Source: Saturnia japonica (Eukaryota; Arthropoda; Insecta; Lepidoptera; Saturniidae). Taken from it: 64,000 nt of DNA. This document shows, in pieces, positions 1 to 27,304 of this stretch; position 1 is the stretch's first letter, and each line of letters opens with the position of its first letter. The notes below the pieces were generated by a model. That model searched no databases. It saw only the letters and a program-made list of their open reading frames with translations, and was not told the origin of the DNA. A program made the translations under genes and the position numbers. Location: positions 11,532,001 to 11,596,000 of the forward strand of contig CM065309.1 in assembly GCA_033032175.1 (NCBI GenBank), in the 5' to 3' direction.

Positions 1-221
1 GCTTTCTATTCATCGTTATCGACATTCATTTCCAGTTGGCCACGGAACTCATTTCTGAGATCAAAATTTCCAAAACGGGTGCGATTAAGCCAAAAACGTG
101 CCGTGCGTACACTTACGGTAAATAGTCCACACACGTCTTTGATATTGCGTGCTGTCTGTTCTGCGTTAGCACTATGACGGAACTCGTATTAAAAAATAAT
201 ACTAATTTCGATGTTTTCCAT
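1..221 (-). mobile_element. Mariner transposase N-terminal fragment, broken
   Basis: On the minus strand a Met at 221 opens a reading that resembles the start of mariner transposases (MEN...), then meets a stop, then continues as YEFRHSANAEQTARNI and GNFDLRNE. It matches the same stretch of the mariner at 40.9 kb (FEIFDLRNKPRGRPE). This is the N-terminal helix-turn-helix half only. The element runs off the left edge of the window. It is inactive as seen, because of the in-frame stop and substitutions. Confidence 0.75.
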
Positions 222-15172
<14,951 letters not shown>

Positions 15173-15204
15173 TAGTTTTAATGTGATGAGATGTCTTTAA
15201 ATCT

Positions 15205-15210
15205 AATAAA
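15205..15210 (+). promoter_or_regulatory. Polyadenylation signal, collagen-like gene
   Basis: AATAAA lies 33 nt after the stop codon. Further AATAAA hexamers follow at about 15470-15500, so the main cleavage site is not settled by sequence. Confidence 0.5.
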
Positions 15211-15214
15211 TTTA

Positions 15215-16139
15215 ATGAGTTCGAAAGTTGCGCATTAGAATTAAATTTTGAGACTGTCCGATAAAGTTTCTTGGACGACCTCAAAATTAAAGCAATAACG
15301 TAAAAATATTTATTTTTTGTCGAGGATAGGATTTAATTTATGGTTATTTTATTACGTTATTAGCATCTGTATGTAATATTTACAGTAAAATATTCGAATT
15401 GATGCTTGTCTAAATTTTGTTTATCAGTATATGCACTTATTCTTTTTGTAATTACATCGGATTGCAAAGATAATAAAATAAAATAGTTAATAAATACATA
15501 TCTGACTTATTATTAACCCTTGAATATACCTAAGTAGAGCAACTTCTCTTTTGTAAACATATTTTACAAAAAATAGCAAAAATAATTAAAGACGTACTTT
15601 GTCAATGTCTAATTAAACACAAAATACTAGCTCTGATGGCTTATCGCCTATAGTCATCCGCCTTTATTCTGCAGCTTTAGTTGTACTATAGGCAATAATA
15701 TTTAACTTAGATATATTTTGTCATCTCTTCGGAAGATTGCTAGAATATAGCCCATACATAATGTGATAAAAAAGATGTCACAAATTACTACTAACAATTA
15801 TTAGCTTATTAAGTTCTTTTGTTAAGTTACTTTAAGGGATAGTATATGAACATATTTATAGTCATAAAAATCACATGTCGTTACATATTAAAAAGTGTCA
15901 GAGTATTTCATTTAATAAAAATAAGAATCCGATTAATTACAACTATTAGATCGATAATACTCTTACATAAAAGGTAAGTAGTGTTCGGAATCCTCGGGGT
16001 TTTTCTTTCTTTTAGGACACACTATTTTTACCTCACTAGTAAGGCTAGTCGTAACGTCAGCGTTTTACTACGTACCAGTAAACCATTTAAAAAAGTAAGA
16101 TCTTGTATTACTTTACGTTGGCTTGGTGAGGAGTATTGT
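15215..16139. other. Intergenic, no gene seen
   Basis: AT-rich DNA. No coding signal or recognisable repeat was found in this stretch. Confidence 0.4.
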
Positions 16140-16440
16140 ACGTCAATTTAGTCACCGGTATATCGGGTGTATGTGGATAAAATTAAATCCATTCAGCGTA
16201 GATTCCTGAGATCATTGTATGGCAAACTTGGGCCCCGATCCGGCGTAAACTGACAGACTATAGGGATAGACTTAAAGAGTTAAATCTTAAAAGTCTTGAC
16301 AATAGAAGAAATATTGCAGACCTATAAACGCTTGGTAGTGGATTACTGGATAAACTCAATATAAAGATCCACCCGCTCCGTAAGACATCAACAATTATTT
16401 AGCGGTCCCTCCTGTACAAAAAATGTATCGGAGAATAGTT
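16140..16440 (+). mobile_element. LINE C-terminal fragment
   Basis: Broken frames on the plus strand read IKSIQRRFLRSLYGK, then TRSVRHQQLF, typical of the region after reverse transcriptase in jockey-like LINEs. The last motif is the same as in the minus-strand fragment at 17.8-18.2 kb, so both come from one family. Confidence 0.65.
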
Positions 16441-16469
16441 CTGTTTATAGAATGTGTAGGCGTTTCATC

Positions 16470-16690
16470 GTTGTTTACCTTAGTGGCTGGTCTTCCTCGT
16501 TATTCATTCTTCAGGCCGAAGATTCCACTACGAAAGCAGTTAAACCAATAACGCACGGTGCGTTGGTTTAACTGTGTCCTCTCCAAACACAGCACAGCAT
16601 TGACATTATGAGCATTAGTTCTGCTGAGTTAGTCCCACGTCGGAACTCGTATTCGAATATTAGTCTGATTTTCGCTGTATTCATATACAA
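16470..16690 (-). mobile_element. Mariner N-terminal fragment
   Basis: The minus strand reads TVRYWFNCFRSGIFGLKNE, a stop, then RGRPATK. This is the mariner helix-turn-helix region also seen at 1-221 and 41.0 kb. Heavily decayed. Confidence 0.65.
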
Positions 16691-16789
16691 GTTAAAAGCT
16701 GAATTGAAAGTCGAAAATAAATTTCTTGTCTTTTTAAAAATTAAAAATGTTATAGTTTCCGTGTGAAATCTGGCACTATGAAGATTTAA

Positions 16790-16965
16790 TTTTTAATCAA
16801 AGCGGCCTGTGCATTATAACGGTAATTTCATATTTAAAAACCTATAATCCACTCCATGTATGCACAATAACCAAACTATTTCGCGTAAAATGCCACCAAT
16901 ATTACATAACATAGGGTAAAAGAACCTAAGTTAATGAATAAAAATTAAAACTTCTTATCATCATT
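16790..16965. repeat. Dispersed MITE-like repeat, copy 1 of 3
   Basis: Contains GTAAAATGCCACCAATATTA, shared with the repeat at 30.3 kb (same orientation) and, inverted and more diverged, at 51.8 kb. Confidence 0.55.
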
Positions 16966-17178
16966 ATGTCTATAAAGCAGTAAAAAATATTCAATAAAAA
17001 AATAAAACCTACTATATTTTTACGAGTAATAATAGCCTCGAAAATACTATATCTATACTTAAAATAAATTAATAAAGAGCCGAAATCTGTACATTGAAGA
17101 TATTTGAGAAAAAAGACTACAGGGGGTGTGTAGGCTTGTGTAGACGGCACCGCGGACGTGCCGCAGCCACGCCGCTGC

Positions 17179-17635
17179 CGCCGCATGATTACTATATCAC
17201 TGTACCTTTTTATGTCAAACATTGCTAGCCACGAACATCATACGTGTAGGCATAATGAATATCATGAATTTAACTAAAAAAAGGAGGTAGTGTTTGCAAA
17301 CTAGTTATATGTAAATAAATAGTTAAATAAAAGTAAGAAGTCAAATAGACGCTTATGGTTTCATCCTATTTTGATGCAAAGAGAACATCATGGTGGATTC
17401 CATACACTTTATAAAGATCTACGAAAAGATTAGTGAAACTTTTGTGATTATCTTCGGATGAATATCAAAACATTCACAAATTATTAGATAAAAAAAACTT
17501 ATTATACGCAAAAACTAACCTTTTTTAGTTAAACTCAACATGTTTATTATTCCTACACGTATAATTTTCGTGGCTAGCACTTTATTACATAAAAAGGTAC
17601 AATAATATAATATAGCAATCATGGGGCGGCGCGAC
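17179..17635. mobile_element. Palindromic MITE-like element
   Basis: Two arms of about 110 bp face each other (17179-17287 and 17518-17635). Both carry GTACCTTTTTATG, GCTAGCCACGAA and ATACGTGTAGG in opposite orientation and share GC-rich outer ends (GCCGCC...CATGATT). The roughly 230-bp centre has no coding signal. Confidence 0.65.
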
Positions 17636-17769
17636 GGTGCGGTGGCGCTGCGCCAGAGGCACCCTCTGCACGAGCCCTTAGAGTGTTGAACATAACCCAT
17701 TTCTGTCTGTCTGGGTGTTTGAAGGCCAATCACGCGAAAACTACTTGACCGAATTTAATGAAATTTGGT

Positions 17770-18190
17770 ATTTATTTATTTTTATTTTATTTCGTAAGGC
17801 ACAAATACAGGTAAGAGATTAAAAAAACACAATAATAACTTAACTCTAAATTCCTCTTAAAACCTATGACATATGTGCACAACTTTTTATGTCTACAGAG
17901 GAGAACGCTAAACAATTGTTGATGTCTTACGGAACGAGTGGGCACCTTTATATTGAGTTTGCCCAAGAAATCACTACCAAGAATACCATTTGATATTTTG
18001 TGAATCGTACATAGATTTGCAACATTTCTTCTTTTCTCAAGACTTTTAAGATTAAAATTTTTAAGCCTATCTTCATAGTCTGGTAGTTTACGTCGCATCC
18101 CAAGTTTGCCACTGTATTCTATAGTTTGAAGAGATACATTTTTCCACGTATGGACATTTGTATGGTCTATAAATTGCTATGTATTGATGT
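17770..18190 (-). mobile_element. LINE C-terminal fragment
   Basis: The minus strand at 17787-18098 reads MRRKLPDYEDRLKNFNLKSL, EKRRNVANLCTIHKI and TRSVRHQQLFSVLLC, the tail of a jockey-like LINE polyprotein. It is the same family as the plus-strand piece at 16.14-16.44 kb. Confidence 0.75.
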
Positions 18191-18199
18191 CAAATATTT

Positions 18200-18779
18200 A
18201 CGGAAATAAAGTGAAAAGACACCAAATTAATCCAAATTATTTTATCTTTACATAATTTTCAATAAAATCAATAAATGGCTTGGTTTCAATTATCACGTAA
18301 TTGGTTTGAAGTTTATTGTCACACTTAAGTATATTTTTTTAAAGCACGTATAATAATAATTTAAGGATATATTATTATTTTTAAATATTTTTTGACAGAT
18401 TTTAATATTATTTTTAATTGTATAAATATGTAAGAATATCTTTTCTATCTATATTTCTACGACACATGTCGTTGTTGGATGTTTTTGCGCAATTATTTTT
18501 TTAAATTAAATTAGACTAAACAGATAGATTACGTATTTTAAAGCAGAAAATAACATTTATATAAAAATAAAGATATTAAATACACTAAACTTTTCGTAAA
18601 GAATTACAAAACTGAACATTTTTGTATACCTCTTGTATATCTCTTAGATCGGTACCTATGATTGTTAAACTGTGATATTTGTTAACATTTAAGATGATTT
18701 TAGTTGGGTATTATCTAAGCTTGTACGTGTCAAATATCGTAGGCTGAGATTGGTTGTGGTGAGGTTTCTATTTAGTTGC
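18200..18779. other. Intergenic, AT-rich
   Basis: No gene seen. The right part may belong to the Helitron whose 3' end is at 18832, but I cannot place a 5' boundary. Confidence 0.3.
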
Positions 18780-18832
18780 TGTTTTTTATACACGATATAT
18801 ATCACGTGGACGAAGTCGCGGGCACAGCTAGT
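18780..18832 (+). mobile_element. Helitron 3' end
   Basis: Ends GACGAAGTCGCGGGCACAG then CTAGT, with a short hairpin (CGACTTCGTCC-type arms) just before the CTAG terminus, as in other lepidopteran Helitrons. Confidence 0.6.
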
Positions 18833-18884
18833 TTGATATAAAAAAGTTGGCAACCCAAGTTACAGCATATACGTAATGATTCCT

Positions 18885-19110
18885 CAGTGATAATGTTCGG
18901 ACACCGTCCCAAACGACGTAGCTTCGAATCCTAAAATAAATCTTTGAGCTTTCGGACAAAGGATACAAAGTGATGAAACGGTACCTATAGGATATTTTCT
19001 AATGTTTGCCTGGCTAGTTACTACCCTCAAGTTGAATAAATTTATCGCCAAGCGTTTATAGGTGTATTCTGGTAGTTGTACTTGAGAGCCGTTTCTCTCT
19101 TATTACCCTG
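18885..19110 (+). repeat. SINE-like repeat, copy 1
   Basis: The head carries TAGCTTCGAATCC, close to a tRNA B box. The tail reads CCTGGCTAGTTACTACCCTC then TTTATCGCCAAGCGTTTATA. The same head and tail recur at 26.2-26.44 kb. Confidence 0.55.
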
Positions 19111-19285
19111 TTACCAGCTTTGGCCATATCGACACTTTACATTATAGGCAAAAATGTTGTCAAAGGCTGGGACCTACAAAGAATAAAGAAAACTAAATAT
19201 TTTGCTTCCTTCTTCCTCTCTTTTCGAGAAGTAGGTATTAGAGAATATCCTTTTTTAAAATGTTATCATTAAATATCTTATCTAT

Positions 19286-19427
19286 ATAATCGTTTATCAA
19301 TAAACTATTTCTGAATTTTCACTTTTTTTTGCTTCTTTTATTTTGTTTTTAAATTTATAATCGTTTATCAATAAACTATTTCTGAATTTTCACTTTTTTT
19401 GCTTCTTTCATTTTGTTTTTTAATTGG
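19286..19427. repeat. Tandem duplication, 71-bp unit, two copies
   Basis: ATAATCGTTTATCAATAAAC opens both 19286-19356 and 19357-19427. The copies differ by a few bases only. Confidence 0.9.
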
Positions 19428-19439
19428 TTTATAATTATT

Positions 19440-22110
19440 CACATTCAATGATTTAAAAATATATTACCAGAATGTTAGAAGTCTTCGTAGTAAAACTCAT
19501 GAAGTTAACATTAATATCTCTTTAATATATTACAATATGAAAGAAGGCGGTAGAGTTTTAATAGCAGTGCCAAACTCCATATGTCCAAGTCAGTTACCTG
19601 AATGGGAAAGCTATTGCGAAGATTTATGGGTCAAATGACAAGTTACAATAAACGCACGACGAGAAAAACTCGTCATATGCGTAGTGTATATTACACCTCC
19701 TGTTAGCCACATAATTCTTGAGTATTTTCTAATACCAGTGCAAATAAAGTTTTAGAAAATAATTCTAAAATTATAATTCTTGGTTATTTCATGTAAGTGA
19801 AATTAACTGGTTACATTTAGACAGTAGCCTAAATGTTCATAGCAATAATAGTTTGGCTGTATCTTTAATTGATTTCATAGCAGCGAATGATCTTGTTCAA
19901 TTTAATGACATATTAAATCACAACAATAAAATTTTAGAATTAGTACTTTCCAATACTATAACATATGTTATTGTCAATCGTTGTAGGCGCCTCATAACGA
20001 ATATTGACACACATCATCTTCCACTGGTTATTTCCTTTTATAAATACAAAACTTTCAATCTTCTGCCCAAAGGCACGGCTCGTCTCAACTTTTTTAAAGC
20101 CGACTACGACAAAATTATTTCCGAATTAAATAAAATAGCATGGACGGAAGTTTTTTCTCATTCTCTTGATGTAAACGCCATGATTGATAACTTCTATAAA
20201 ATATTATACGAAATCATTGAAAAAAAACGCCCCAAAAATAGGTATCGATAGCATACGATATCTTATTTGGCTTTCCCGTCGTATAATATCATTATTAAAA
20301 AAGATAAATAAATTACGATTAAAAATCAAAAAATGTTAATAATCCACTTCACAATTTATAGTTTGATTCTCTAAGAGCCAAAAGTGTCAAACTTATCTGA
20401 TCCAACTTTAAATCCCATATTGAACAAACGGAGATGAACTTATCAAAAAATCCAAAATTCTTCTGGATTTATATAAAAAATGTGCGAAAAAGAACAGGTA
20501 ATTAACCAAGCTCTATGAGTCCAGGAGCTGAAAATGCTTTCGTTGGTTCAGATATTTCCAAACATTGTTCGTCTTTATCAAATGCAGATGTTTCTTTATT
20601 TCATACACTAACTCTCCACCAATCAAAATTCAAACTGTTTCTGCAATCCAATGTACTTCTATTTGCAATATTTCTTTCACACATTATGAAGTTTACACGG
20701 CTTAAAACAAAATTAACATACATAAGAGGACATGACCTGACAGTCTGTCTTCTTTCTTTATAAAGAACTGTACTAAATCTCTTAGTTTTCCTTTGACAAA
20801 GATTTATAATAAGTCGATTAATACTGGTACATTTATTTCCCTTTACATGGAAAAGAGCCAATTTATTGCCTATTTTTAAAAAGGGTGATTCCTGTTGTAT
20901 TCTAAATTACAGACCTATCTTTCTCTATATTATCCGTACTAGCCAAAGTATTTGAAAAGTTAGTATATCCCCATATAAGTAGACATATCAGACCATACAC
21001 TACTCCTCACCAACATGACTTTCTGACTGCAATATCTACTAATACTAATCTTACGAACTGTATAGCATATTTAGCAGAGTCTGTGGATTCAGGGGTACAG
21101 GTAGATGCTATCTATACTGATTTCTCGAAAGCCTTTGCTACAGTTCATCATAGTATGCTAATAAAAAAAATTCAAGTTATGAGTTTACAATGGCTTTCTT
21201 CTTACTTAAAAAACCACCAATCACTTGTTATTGTCGAGGGGTATTAATCTGAACCATTTAAAATACTATTTAGTGTCCCACAAGGGTCAATATTTGGACC
21301 TCTTTTGTTGTCTTTTATTCAATGATGTTACTCAATGTTATGTTAATTCTTCTTGCTTTATGTTTGCGGGTGACCTTAAGATTGCACGTTGAATTCATAA
21401 CATATAATGTTATGAAATTGCAATCTGATTTAAATAGACTGCTTGTCTAGTGTGAGGTAAACTTCATGTCTTTGAACATAAATAAATGTAATCATATAAA
21501 ATGTAGCAGAGAAAGAGAGCTAATCCCGTCAACAATGTTCCAATACAAGAGATTACTTGGATTAGATACCTTGGACTCTTCTTTGATACTCACCTAAAGT
21601 TTGACTTCCACATAAATAACATTTGCATATCTGCACGCAAAATGTTAGGTTTTGTGTTTAGAAATAGTAAGCTTTTTAAGAATCAATATATAAAAAACTT
21701 TTGTACAGTGCATATGTTACAAGCCAGCTGACGGATTACACTTAACATGATTTATTTATATAAACTTTTTAATAACCTCATTGACGGTTCAGAACTTTTA
21801 GAGAAATTTAATATTAATGTACCTCTCATGTTACCTAGATATCCAGTACCTTTATTTGGTCATAAATGCTATAGAACCAATCTAGGATACTACTCAATAG
21901 TTGTTAGATTATCACGTTAATATAACGAGCTGGTTAAAAAAGATGACACTATTGATATATTTGCCAATTCACCTTCTCAGTTTAAAATAAAAATTTATTC
22001 TTTGTTAGCTTCATGATTATTTATTTTTTTAATGATTTTGTTGAGTGAACTTTTACTGTATTTTTTAATTTTTGTTACCATATAACTCCGACATTTATAA
22101 ACCGATATAA
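19440..22110 (+). mobile_element. LINE, near full-span but decayed
   Basis: It starts with an endonuclease motif (IYYQNVRSLRSKTHEV near 19460). The endonuclease C-terminal half is open at 19853-20251 (LIDFIAANDLVQFND). RT follows in fragments: PIFKKGDSCCILNYRPI at about 20870, a DFSKAF-like stretch at 21120, a VPQGSIFGP-like stretch at 21280 and a FAGD-like remnant of the catalytic box at 21365. A C-terminal tail (MIYLYKLFNNLIDG near 21750) ends by 22015. Many stops and frameshifts make it a pseudogene. Confidence 0.7.
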
Positions 22111-22329
22111 AAAAATATTATTTGTTTGTTGGAAAAGGGATATTTTCGGGTGGGGCCCATTTTAATTTCATTGGCATTGGACCTTGGATTTCGAAAATAC
22201 ACCTGAAAACTCTCCAAAATCGAAAAGGAAAATGTATAATGATGATATATTGGTAGGTTTATTATAATCCAAGACTAAGTGTACCTAACTAAGGACGTTC
22301 TGTACTAACTTTGCGAAGACACAACGGAA
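22111..22329. other. Gap between LINE fragments
   Basis: AT-rich, no feature seen. Confidence 0.3.
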
Positions 22330-22730
22330 CTCTTTAACAACAAACAGCACGAATGTGGAATGTTCCTCCGTTGCCTCTTTTTGCATGTTCTACCGTTTGT
22401 ATAATGGGTTGTGTTCCGAGGAACTGTTCGGTATGGTACCAGCGGCTACTTTCCACCAACGCACCGCTCACCATTGGTAGGGAGTTCATCTTCACACTTT
22501 GGAACGTACATGGTCACGAACAGTCCGGTTTCAGAGGAATATTTTTACGCGAACGCTTCGTTTGTGGAATAAGCTCCCTAGTGCTGAGGTTTTCCCAGGG
22601 GAATAGAGTATGGAGTTCTTCAAAATAGGTTTTCAAAGGGTCGGCAACGCGCATGTGATACATGTGTGTAAGCGTCCATAGACTACGGTATCCGCTTACA
22701 ATAAGGCAGGCTGTATGCTTGTTTGCCACT
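22330..22730 (+). mobile_element. LINE 3' end fragment
   Basis: A broken frame resembles the C-terminus of a LINE family very common in Lepidoptera (FFKIGFQRVGNAHVIHV). It is followed by that family's untranslated end (CCGCTTACAATAAGGCAGGC, TGCTTGTTTGCCACTGG). Confidence 0.65.
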
Positions 22731-23116
22731 GGCACTACCCATAATCGAATACGCCTGTGTAGTTTGGTCTCAATACTATATAACTCATACAAATAACATC
22801 GAACGGATACAGACTCACTTCTTGAAATCACTTTGCCTTAGACATGGGAAGAACAGAACACTGGTTAATCACATAGAACGTGCCAAGCACTTTAAAATCT
22901 CCTCTCTCTCTCTCTAGTAGAAGGCAAGCAAGTGAATTAATTAACCTTCATAAAATTATTAATTCTACTATAAACTGTCCACAACTTCAGAGCATAGAAA
23001 ACTTCAACATCAAAATCCGTAGTAGAAGCACAAAATTATCTCATATCCGTTTTCATAAAAACAATATATCTTTCAACTATCCAATAGCAAGTAAGTATAT
23101 GTCGCTCATACAATAA
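22731..23116 (+). mobile_element. LINE C-terminal fragment
   Basis: The reading IIEYACVVWSQYYITHTNNI, ERIQTHFLKSLCLR is the post-RT region of jockey-like elements. It continues across a frameshift near a CT run at 22900-22917. It is joined directly to the LINE 3' end on its left. Confidence 0.7.
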
Positions 23117-24455
23117 TATCGAACATTATAACGCTCTAAATATGGGTTCTATTGATATATTTAATTTGAATCTAAGTCGATTCCGATATGTAATTCAAAG
23201 ATACTTAACTTTATTTTAATATATTCTTTATTATGTAATTCTGCATGCAAGAGACAAATTTATTTCTTTCTTGTTTTTTTTTCGTTTGGGAAATAATAAC
23301 AACTGATGTGCACTAATAAACTGGATTATGAGCTAGTTAAAACATGTAAAATTTTGAGATTTATTCTTATTTTGTTTATAATCTGTAATGTGTGCCTTTA
23401 TTAATAAAAATTAGATTTGTTTGGCACGAAATCTGTGTTCATCAATAGATTTTCGAGTTATTATTTAAGTGCCTATTTTATCTTTATTTTTGTAAATAGG
23501 TTTATTTGGATTAGGATTAATTGGGTATTGCTACATTATCGAATTAACGAAACTTAAACATATTTAGTCAATTTTAGAAAGTTCCCTAAAATTTCTTAAA
23601 AACATGGCTGGCACCGACTCCAAAAATAAAAATAATTGTATATTTTTGTCCTAATAAAACATGTGGCAGTCGAATAGTTCGTAATCGTAGGAATATCAAA
23701 TTTTTTAAATAAAGTAATAACGTAATTTTATTTTTTGTGCATTTTTTCAGAGTATTTGGGAGTTGATTTTGTTTTTGTGAAAAAAAGTTTATGACCTGCC
23801 CCAACTTTGCTCGAGTACAATTTAGAAAATGGTGTATTTTATGTTTAAAAAAATCATGTTTTTTATTAATACAATAATTTTCTAGGTATGTAGATTTAAT
23901 TTTAATTTTAACGATTAATTTATTGATTTCACGCATGTTGAGATTAGCTGTAATTTGTTACCATTAATCTTATTACTTATTTGCTATTATTTATGTATTT
24001 TTAATGAATGAATGTTGTCAATGCAAATAAATAAATAAATAAAAATCTTAATTTTAACTATGAAAGATTTTTTTTAACTTAGAAATAGGTATGGTTGTAG
24101 GTAGCTTACACCTACCTACAAAATAGCCTATAGAATCAAGGATGATGGAAACCTTGTCTATACGACCTTCCAGTAATCAACCAAGCGTTAGAGTCTCATG
24201 GTAACAATGTCACTAATAAAAGACGTCGTTATGTTTTATAATGAAATAAGCTTAATTATTAATAACCAATTCCACCATTCAATAAAAAGTTATTAAAGTT
24301 TTAAGAAACTACGATTTTTATAAGCATTACGCGTTCATATGATATCCACACCAGCGAAGCGAATTAATAAAAGCAAAGTAGGCACGGTTGCCGTCTTCAC
24401 TGCCTGGAAGACAGGGACCTGTCAATTTTGTGGGTGCGCGTGGATTACGGTGGTC
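23117..24455. other. Intergenic, no gene seen
   Basis: AT-rich DNA. Short open stretches on either strand have no recognisable content. A TAAA run near 24026-24042 may be a retroelement tail. Confidence 0.4.
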
Positions 24456-25375
24456 ACACTTGCATCTCTACCGGCCTATACCTGACTCACAGCGGTGACA
24501 TGGACACAATACGACTCTTTGAGCACTTGCAATTGACGACTGATAAATTTCTTAAATAGGTACCCTTCTGCGGAGTTAATGATTTTAGGATACTTTAACG
24601 CCCACCATGTGGATTGGCTCAGTAAAAGATTACTTGTAGGAGCAAAATTCGACTTCATGGGCAAAATTGGTGCACGGCTAGCAAGCTACTCATCTGGAAG
24701 TCGTGCATTCTGATCGCGCAAAAGAGAAAGCCGATCTATTGGGCACTCTCTTTGCCTCAAACTCGACTATGGTGGACTATTGATGGAAGCACCGTACTAC
24801 CTACCGATCTGTGGTGCGAATACATCATGCCAGAAATTTTCATCTCACAAAAGGATATTCGGCGGGAGCTGCTGTCTAGACGTTCATAGTCGAGTGGTTC
24901 AGACGGCATACTAGTATTGGTGCCCAAAAAGTGTGCTCCTGAGTTATGTCCTGTGCTAACGCGCCTTTTCGCGATCACGTACCAAAGTAGGCATATTCCG
25001 GCTTCGTGGACGTGGCACGATTTGGTTAGCGACCCTCAATATGGCTTTCGCCACTGACGCTCGATTGTAGTGTCACTCACCAATGACCTTCAGCCATTGA
25101 GGGTTAAGATGAGGCATTATATATATATATATATATATATAAATATAGCAGGTATATAGCAAAATCGTTCGATCGAGTCCTGAACCGGGGTCTTCTATCG
25201 AAGTTGTCATCTTACGGAATGCCTGAGGGTTTGTGCAAATAGATTGCTAGCTTTCTGTCCAGCAGACGTTAATACGTAGTATTAGCCGTAGTAGACGGTA
25301 GCTGCTCGGAAAGCATGGACATAAACCGCAAGGCTCAGTACTATCTCCAACGGTCACTAGCTCACTGCCTCGCTG
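24456..25375 (+). mobile_element. LINE fragment (endonuclease end and RT)
   Basis: Plus-strand pieces in order: LILGYFNAHHVDWLS (the GDFNAHH endonuclease motif with Tyr for Asp), VPKKCAPELCPVLTRLF, DPQYGFRH, KSFDRVLNRGLLSKLSSYGM and ASFLSSRR. Frames shift repeatedly. A (TA) run at about 25118-25140 interrupts the RT region. It is a different LINE type from the one at 19.4-22.1 kb. Confidence 0.7.
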
Positions 25376-25510
25376 GCTGGCACCCTCGAGTTGCAAATCT
25401 GTCGCCAAGCACCTATAGGTGTGTTCTGGCAGCTGCACTTGAAAGCCAGCCCACCCACTAGGCTTAGCGTGTCACCATCCTAGGCCACATCATTACTTAA
25501 CATCAGGTGA
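25376..25510 (+). repeat. Tail shared with the SINE-like repeat
   Basis: CAAATCTGTCGCCAAGCACC and TTCTGGCAGCTGCACTTGA match the 3' part of the SINE-like copies at 18.9-19.1 and 26.2-26.4 kb, but the tRNA-like head is absent. Here the tail follows the LINE fragment directly. Confidence 0.5.
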
Positions 25511-26194
25511 GATTATAGACATGGCTCTAAAACTTAATTTCATAAATTTATTATCTGGTTCATTGTTTTTCTTTTCCTTAAGGAACACATTATACAATAA
25601 TCATCTAGATATATTATAATATATTGTGTACTGTTTTTCCGATGAAATTCGTAACATTTATGATATTGACAGTGAAACAAAGACTTGCATACAGTTATAC
25701 TATTACCTACACGTCAAATAACGTTAATGATGAACAGTCTTATACGTCATGTTTTCTAAGGACGAGCTGGCTTCGAACTTATTACCTCCCAAGTAACTAT
25801 TGTCAATTAGAAGTCAAAAATTCCCACGGTTTATAAAGACTTGAACGTAAGTAGGCGCACGCAGAGCTGATCTCCGTACGTAGGACGTAACCTGTGTGTA
25901 CTGTGCATTATTGTTACATCTTCGTAAAACATAAAACATTTTAAAAATTGTAAGTAATTTAAAAACATTACTTAACTCAATTTTTTTTTTTTTTTAGCAA
26001 GTATTCAAAAATAATAAAAAGAGTTAAAAATATTAGTATATCAGGTTTCATTTACTAAGGGAAACATTCGTTGTGGTGTATATTCATAATATGTAGATAA
26101 ACTGTCGATTTATACATTATTTGTTTTTTATCCACATTTCAAGGCCGTTGACGTATCTGTATATTATTAATATGTAAAAAATAGATAGAAACAA
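25511..26194. other. Intergenic, no gene seen
   Basis: AT-rich; a T-run lies at about 25980-25997. No supported feature. Confidence 0.4.
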
Positions 26195-26440
26195 TGATGA
26201 CTTATAGCGTGTAGGTAGAGACACCGCGACGATCGACGTGACTTCGAATCCCTCCAATGAGCCTGAGCTTTCGGTAAAGGAAAACATCGTGTTGAAACTA
26301 TAGCATAGTGGCAAAGTATTTTGTAATGCCTGCCTGGCTAGCTACCATCCTCAAGATTGAAAATCTGTCCCCAAACACATAACCGTGTTTCGGCAGCTGC
26401 AATGCACTTGAGAGCCAGTTCGCACACTAAGTTTCATTAG
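26195..26440 (+). repeat. SINE-like repeat, copy 2
   Basis: The head has an A-box-like TAGCGTGTAGGTAGAG and a B-box-like GACTTCGAATCCC, spaced as in tRNA-derived SINEs. The tail (TGCCTGGCTAGCTACCATCC, CAGCTGCAATGCACTTGAGA) matches copy 1 and the 25.4-kb tail. Confidence 0.6.
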
Positions 26441-26461
26441 GTACCTATATACATATATTAA

Positions 26462-26717
26462 TCTATACTTAATATTATAAAGCTGAAGAGTTTGTTTGTA
26501 TGGTTGAACGCGCTAAACTCAAGAACTACTGATTCGAATGAAAAAATATTTTAGTGTTAGATAGCTTATTTATTGAGAAAGGCCATAGGCTTTAAAACAT
26601 CATGCTACGACCAATATGAGCAAAGTAACAATTAAAAATGTTGCAAAACCGGGAACATTTATTCCTTTTGAGAGCTTCCATTATGTGACGCAGACGAAGT
26701 TGTGAGGGTCAGCTAGT
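26462..26717 (+). mobile_element. Complete non-autonomous Helitron, about 255 bp
   Basis: It starts TCTATACTTAATATTATAAA after an A and ends GGGTCAGCTAG before a T, fitting Helitron insertion between A and T. It has no coding capacity. The internal GAACGCGCTAAACTCAAGAA stretch is typical of lepidopteran Helitrons. Confidence 0.7.
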
Positions 26718-27282
26718 AATATACATATAAGAATTTGGGCTACTTACCGGAAGTACGATAAAAATAATGTGATTGAAGGCCGTTTTATGCATTATATGGA
26801 CAATTAAAAAACTTATCAATACTTTACGGATATCCTTAACAACCAAAACAAATTATATTTTTTTATATTATATTCTATCATCAAATAAATAAATAAAACT
26901 AGAGATTGAATTATCAAAGGAAGCCGTCTTTCTGTACGTTATTATATATTAATACTATGTATGGGAATAGGTACTATTAATTACTATGGAAAAAGGATAC
27001 CTACTTGAAATACCTACATAATAAATTACACAGAGACGGCGATGTTCAACGAAATTTTATAGACTACTAAAATGTATCAAGTATTTAATGCCTCAGTGTT
27101 AACTACAGTATTTAATCGTAAACATAAACTGTAATAATCTAACACACTAAAAATATTGCATTGAGATTTACAAAAACTCCTTCCGCTTAAATCCCTAGAA
27201 AAATTGAAGTTATTATAACTATGAAGTACCTAGGCACATTAGGTACCTACCTATATCAATACGAAAGGCAAGTTATATACAA
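26718..27282. other. Intergenic, AT-rich
   Basis: No feature that I can support. Confidence 0.4.
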
Positions 27283-27304
27283 ATGAAAATCTACATATTT
27301 TATA

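Noticed and set aside
22514..22831. 105-residue minus-strand reading
   Set aside because: It lies antisense across two LINE 3' fragments and has no recognisable content.
23586..23936. 116-residue minus-strand reading rich in Lys, Asn and Phe
   Set aside because: AT-rich composition effect; no splice signals or motif.
25642..25680. MKFVTFMILT as a signal-peptide first exon
   Set aside because: The start looks plausible, but the donor (GTGAAAC) is poor and no downstream exon fits.
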